The translations under genes and the position numbers were made by a program. Positions 37,211 to 40,604 of a DNA stretch of 40,604 bases are shown here, in pieces (position 1 is the first letter of the stretch; every line of letters begins with the position of its first letter). Where the stretch lies: NCBI RefSeq assembly GCF_000170835.1, contig NZ_ABCP01000032.1, forward strand, positions 1 through 40,604. Direction: 5' to 3'. The notes under the pieces are model-generated. The model saw only the letters and a list, made by a program, of their open reading frames with translations. It was not told the origin of the DNA and searched no databases. Source of the stretch: Marinobacter algicola DG893 (GTDB lineage: Bacteria > Pseudomonadota > Gammaproteobacteria > Pseudomonadales > Oleiphilaceae).

Positions 37211-38778
37211 TCGTCTCCACCGACGCCAGCGGAACGACGACCCGGCTGGCGCTCAGAATCCACCAATACCTGTGACAGGGCCTCAATAACGTCCATCGGC
37301 AAAAGCCCCATATAACCGCGGGTTTCAGACGCCAGGTTCGCAGCCGCCAGATGCAATGCGGCCCCTGCCGACGTTGCAACACGGGCATCCTTCAGTTGAG
37401 CGTACAAACTGCCCAGCACGCCCGAAAGAACATCCCCCATGCCACCCGTTGCCATGCCAGGATTACTCCCGCTGACAACGTCTGGTACTGCGCCTCCGCC
37501 TGCGACCACCGTGCCGGCACCCTTAAGCAATACCACTCCGCCAAACATCTGGGAGATTCGCCCGGCAGCGCCTACACGATCCTCTTCAATTTCCGCCACA
37601 TCACACGCCAGAAGCCGCGCCGCCTCTCCGGGATGCGGGGTAAGGATATGATTGTGTGCCGGCTGCGCCACCCGTGAGGCCATCAGGTTGAGCGCGTCTG
37701 CGTCGAGCACCCTTGGCTTACCGCTCGCAACGACTTGCTGAAGCATCTGCTGACCCCAGGCGCCCTGGCCAATGCCGGGGCCACAGACGATGACATCCGC
37801 CGCTTCAATCAACGGCGGCAACTCAGAACCATGAATCAGCCCCTGCACCATGATCGATGGGCAGCGAGCGAGCGCCGGTGAGACGTATTCCGGACGCGTG
37901 GCCAATGTAACCAGTCCGGCCCCGGTTCTCGCTGCTGATTCAGCTGCCAATAGGCCGGCACCGCCAAAACCCCGGTCCCCGGCCACCACAAGCACATGCC
38001 CGAAACGTCCCTTGTGCGCGGCCCTTGATCGCCTGGGGATGACCGCACGAATCGACGGCCAGTCAACCCGACGGGCCAGAGGCTGCTGACCGCTCTCGGA
38101 GGCCCAGTCATCGGTATCCAGTGACTCGAACAGGATGTCACCCCCACGCTCGGCCCCCTGCCCCGTAAACAGGCCGCTCTTGAGGCCAATAAAGGTCACT
38201 GTTGCGTCAGCCCGTATCGCCTGTCCGGCCACCGCCCCGGTGGTTGCGTTCAGACCGGACGGCAAATCAATCGCCAGAACGGGCGCGGGCGCCTCGTTGC
38301 AGGCGTCGATCATAGCCGCAAACGGCTCTCTGGGAGCACCCGTTACGCCGGTTCCCAGCATGGCATCCACGATTAACCCGGCGCCGGCAATGAACCGCTG
38401 CGCATCGCCGCTACCCAGGTCAGCAAGTTCCCGAACGTTTACTCCGTCGGCTACGGATTTTTGCCAGGCCTTGCGGGCATCACCGGACAGCTTTCCCGTC
38501 GGCGCAACGGCAATACAGTCCACCTCCAAACCATGGCGTACGGCGTTTGCCGCCACCAGATAACCGTCACCGCCATTGTTGCCGGCACCACACAGCACCA
38601 GAACCCTACCCGGCTCAGGCCAGTTGCGTACCAGCCTGCGAAACGCACCGGCAGCCGCGGCCTGCATAAGGTCAAATCCGTCAACCCCTTGTTGATCAAT
38701 CACATAGCGATCAATCTCCCTCACCGCATCGGCGGAGTAGAGGTCTTCTGGTAAACTATGACCACCAGACAGGGGCAT
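37207..38778 (-). CDS. nnr: bifunctional NAD(P)H-hydrate repair enzyme
   Basis: Fused NAD(P)HX epimerase (N-terminal YjeF_N) and ADP/ATP-dependent NAD(P)HX dehydratase (C-terminal), which repair hydrated NADH and NADPH. 523 residues. The N-terminal CGAGNNGGDGYLVA is at 63-76; the dehydratase has the nucleotide-binding GGMGDVLSGVLG near 445 and HPGEAARLL. The start ATG 38778 has GGGAG upstream. First gene of the large minus-strand cluster and divergent from queG. Complete, no oddity. Confidence 0.96.
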   Translation of the reverse strand: MPLSGGHSLPEDLYSADAVREIDRYVIDQQGVDGFDLMQAAAAGAFRRLVRNWPEPGRVLVLCGAGNNGGDGYLVAANAVRHGLEVDCIAVAPTGKLSGDARKAWQKSVADGVNVRELADLGSGDAQRFIAGAGLIVDAMLGTGVTGAPREPFAAMIDACNEAPAPVLAIDLPSGLNATTGAVAGQAIRADATVTFIGLKSGLFTGQGAERGGDILFESLDTDDWASESGQQPLARRVDWPSIRAVIPRRSRAAHKGRFGHVLVVAGDRGFGGAGLLAAESAARTGAGLVTLATRPEYVSPALARCPSIMVQGLIHGSELPPLIEAADVIVCGPGIGQGAWGQQMLQQVVASGKPRVLDADALNLMASRVAQPAHNHILTPHPGEAARLLACDVAEIEEDRVGAAGRISQMFGGVVLLKGAGTVVAGGGAVPDVVSGSNPGMATGGMGDVLSGVLGSLYAQLKDARVATSAGAALHLAAANLASETRGYMGLLPMDVIEALSQVLVDSERQPGRRSAGVGGDE

Positions 38779-38933
38779 GAACGTCGGCTCCCGCTAAAGA
38801 ATTCGGATTAAGAAAATCGGCCAGATACCTGTAAAGAATAGCAAAACAGTGGAAAAGGTCATAACTTAATCAAATTAAACTTCGTTACCGTTCGGGCCGC
38901 CGGGAAAACCGGCCGCCACTCGACTGGCATTCC
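38779..38933. promoter_or_regulatory. divergent nnr/queG promoter region
   Basis: 155 bases between divergent genes, AT-rich from 38800 to 38885, with no ORF. It must hold promoters for both sides, but I find no hexamer pair good enough to name. GGCCGCC occurs twice near 38895-38917, flanking CCGG-GAAAA-CCGG, a possible small leader hairpin for queG. Confidence 0.4.
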
Positions 38934-39998
38934 ATGACCGAATCGATCGACCAAAACCTCGAACTTCTGCCGGAACAGATCCAATCCTGGGCCCTGGAGC
39001 TCGGCTTTAGTGATGTCGGTATCACCCTCCCGGACACCGGCGCCCATGGAGCACGCCTGAAGGACTGGCTCCGAAAAGGATTTCATGGCGAGATGTCGTA
39101 CATGGAAGATCATGGTGACAAACGCTATACCCCCACCTCACTGGTGGAAGGGACACAAAGGGTCATTTCCGTGCGGCTGGACTACCTGCCTGCGCCCGAT
39201 AATCCGGGGCGAATACTCACTAACCCCGAGAAGGCCTACGTTACCCGTTATGCCACCGGGCGTGACTATCACAAGCTGATGCGAAAACGACTGGCAACTC
39301 TGGCAAAGCGCATTGACGAGGCGGTATCCGGATACGATTACAGGGCCTTTGTTGACAGCGCCCCCGTTCTGGAACGGGCCCTTGCCCAGCGCGCGGGCCT
39401 GGGCTGGATTGGCAAGAACAACATGCTGATTCACCCGAAAGCCGGGTCATTCTTCTTTCTTGGGGAGATCTTTACCAGTGCGCCACTACCGCTGGACGAG
39501 CCTTTCGACAAGGAACATTGCGGCAGTTGCGCCGCGTGCCTGGACGTCTGCCCCACCGATGCCTTTGAAGGCCCTCACAAACTCGATGCCCGAAAGTGCA
39601 TCAGCTACCTCACCATCGAGCTTAAGGGCAGCATTCCGGAACAACTGCGTTCCAAGATGGGCAATCGCGTGTTCGGTTGCGACGATTGCCAGCTGGTCTG
39701 CCCGTGGAATAAATTCAGCAAACCGACGGCGGAACAAGACTTTCAGCCCCGCCACGGCCTCGACAACAGCGAATTGGCTACCCTGTTCCTGTGGACCGAG
39801 GAACAGTTCCTCAAACGCACCGAAGGCTCCGCCATCCGCCGCACCGGTTACGAGGGCTGGCTAAGAAACCTTGCGGTAGGCCTTGGCAATGCGCCATCGA
39901 CCATTCCGGTGATCGAGGCCCTGAAACAGCGGGCTGACTTTCCGTCAGAGATGGTTCGGGAGCATGTGCACTGGGCCCTGCGCAGACACGGCTTATAG
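38934..39998 (+). CDS. queG: epoxyqueuosine reductase
   Basis: Cobalamin- and [4Fe-4S]-dependent enzyme reducing epoxyqueuosine to queuosine in tRNA position 34. 354 residues. Two ferredoxin-type cluster motifs: C196-x2-C199-x2-C202-x3-C206 (CGSCAACLDVCP) and C249-x2-C252-x3-C256 (CDDCQLVCPW). The N-terminal domain includes ERALAQRAGLGWIGKN, typical of QueG. Starts at ATG 38934 (MTESIDQNLELLPEQIQSWA). Divergent from nnr and convergent with orn, as in E. coli. One or more residues shorter than E. coli QueG (379), mainly at the C-terminus. Confidence 0.96.
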   Translation: MTESIDQNLELLPEQIQSWALELGFSDVGITLPDTGAHGARLKDWLRKGFHGEMSYMEDHGDKRYTPTSLVEGTQRVISVRLDYLPAPDNPGRILTNPEKAYVTRYATGRDYHKLMRKRLATLAKRIDEAVSGYDYRAFVDSAPVLERALAQRAGLGWIGKNNMLIHPKAGSFFFLGEIFTSAPLPLDEPFDKEHCGSCAACLDVCPTDAFEGPHKLDARKCISYLTIELKGSIPEQLRSKMGNRVFGCDDCQLVCPWNKFSKPTAEQDFQPRHGLDNSELATLFLWTEEQFLKRTEGSAIRRTGYEGWLRNLAVGLGNAPSTIPVIEALKQRADFPSEMVREHVHWALRRHGL

Positions 39999-40015
39999 CT
40001 TGAAAGCGCTGTGGC

Positions 40016-40558
40016 CTACAGCTGGAAAAAGTGTTCCCGGTAATGCCGTAGCTCCTCAATGGAGTCGCGGATATCGTCCAGAGCCAGATGGCTGCCCTTC
40101 TTCTTCACCCCGTCCAGCACATCTGGTCGCCAGCGCCGGGCCAGCTCCTTGATGGTGCTCACATCCAGGTTGCGATAGTGGAAGAAAGCTTCCAGTTCCG
40201 GCATGTATTTCACCAGGAAGCGCCGGTCCTGGCCGATGCTATTGCCGCACAATGGGGACTGGCCGGGCTCCAGATACCGTTGCAGAAACTCCAGGGTTTT
40301 CTGTTCGGCGTCGATCTCACCGTACTTGCTGTCCTTTACCCGCTGGGTCAGTCCGCTCTCGCCGTGAGTACGGGTACACCACTCATCCATTTCACTGAGC
40401 AGTTTATCGGACTGGTGCACCGCGATCACCGGTCCTTCTTCGATCGTATTCAGATCAGAATCGGTGACGATAGTCGCGATTTCAATGATCCGTTCTTTTT
40501 CCGGATCCAAGCCCGTCATTTCCAGGTCAATCCAGACAAGATAGTTGGCTTCTGGCAT
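40016..40558 (-). CDS. orn: oligoribonuclease
   Basis: DEDDh 3'-5' exonuclease that degrades di- to pentaribonucleotides, including pGpG from c-di-GMP breakdown. 180 residues, the family length. Motif [21 protein letters not shown] provides D11 and E13; [14 protein letters not shown] near the C-terminus carries the catalytic His and last Asp. ATG 40558. Convergent with queG (17-base gap). Its promoter lies beyond or at the window edge. Confidence 0.97.
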   Translation of the reverse strand: MPEANYLVWIDLEMTGLDPEKERIIEIATIVTDSDLNTIEEGPVIAVHQSDKLLSEMDEWCTRTHGESGLTQRVKDSKYGEIDAEQKTLEFLQRYLEPGQSPLCGNSIGQDRRFLVKYMPELEAFFHYRNLDVSTIKELARRWRPDVLDGVKKKGSHLALDDIRDSIEELRHYREHFFQL

Positions 40559-40604
40559 TCATTGGTCTCCAGCGGTTAACTCGTGATTCGGGCAACGGCC
40601 GGGC

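Overview
The window looks like core chromosome from a marine gammaproteobacterium close to Marinobacter. This is inferred from protein wording and gene order recalled from that group and from Pseudomonas, not from a database search. Coding density is high, base composition is moderately GC-rich and even, and I see no tRNA, rRNA, CRISPR array, insertion sequence or phage gene.

Layout. (1) 74-3915, plus: ybeZ-ybeY-ybeX-lnt, with overlapping reading frames (PhoH-like ATPase, rRNA-maturation endonuclease, CBS/CorC protein, apolipoprotein N-acyltransferase). (2) 3937-4757: two unrelated long imperfect palindromes (REP-like elements) on either side of a minus-strand zinc-ribbon gene (ybeL type). 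(3) 4896-9068, plus: leuS-lptE-holA. (4) 9156-10243, plus: a small charged helical protein and an exported endonuclease I-like protein that appears to lack its catalytic His. (5) 10311-14116, minus: two tandem ~600-residue acyl-CoA dehydrogenases of the FadE/DmdC type. The upstream one has a good sigma70 promoter overlapped by a PsrA-like operator. (6) 14354-15364, minus: a SprA-type putative metalloprotease and a tiny flagellar-rod-like protein. (7) 15416-20002, minus: a complete bioB-bioF-bioH-bioC-bioD operon with a BirA-type operator on the bioB promoter, divergent from comF. (8) 20847-25701: an FAD oxidoreductase (minus), then plus-strand hypothetical-srkA-hypothetical-cmoA-cmoB. (9) 25725-38778, minus: the classical nnr-tsaE-amiB-mutL-miaA-hfq-hflX-hflK-hflC cluster followed by hisZ and purA. 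(10) 38934-40558: queG (plus) and orn (minus).

Most genes are housekeeping: translation and tRNA modification (leuS, miaA, tsaE, cmoA/B, queG, ybeY), envelope biogenesis (lnt, lptE, amiB), replication and repair (holA, mutL), RNA turnover and regulation (hfq, orn, hflX), membrane proteolysis control (hflK/C), metabolite repair (nnr), purine and histidine synthesis (purA, hisZ), biotin synthesis and fatty-acid oxidation. Biotin synthesis and the acyl-CoA dehydrogenases have legible regulatory sites.

The least ordinary items are the SprA-like/mini-rod gene pair, the degenerate endonuclease I homologue, the two palindromic repeats, the small coiled-coil gene and the PsrA-like operator. I do not see a clearly new multi-gene defence or mobile system here.
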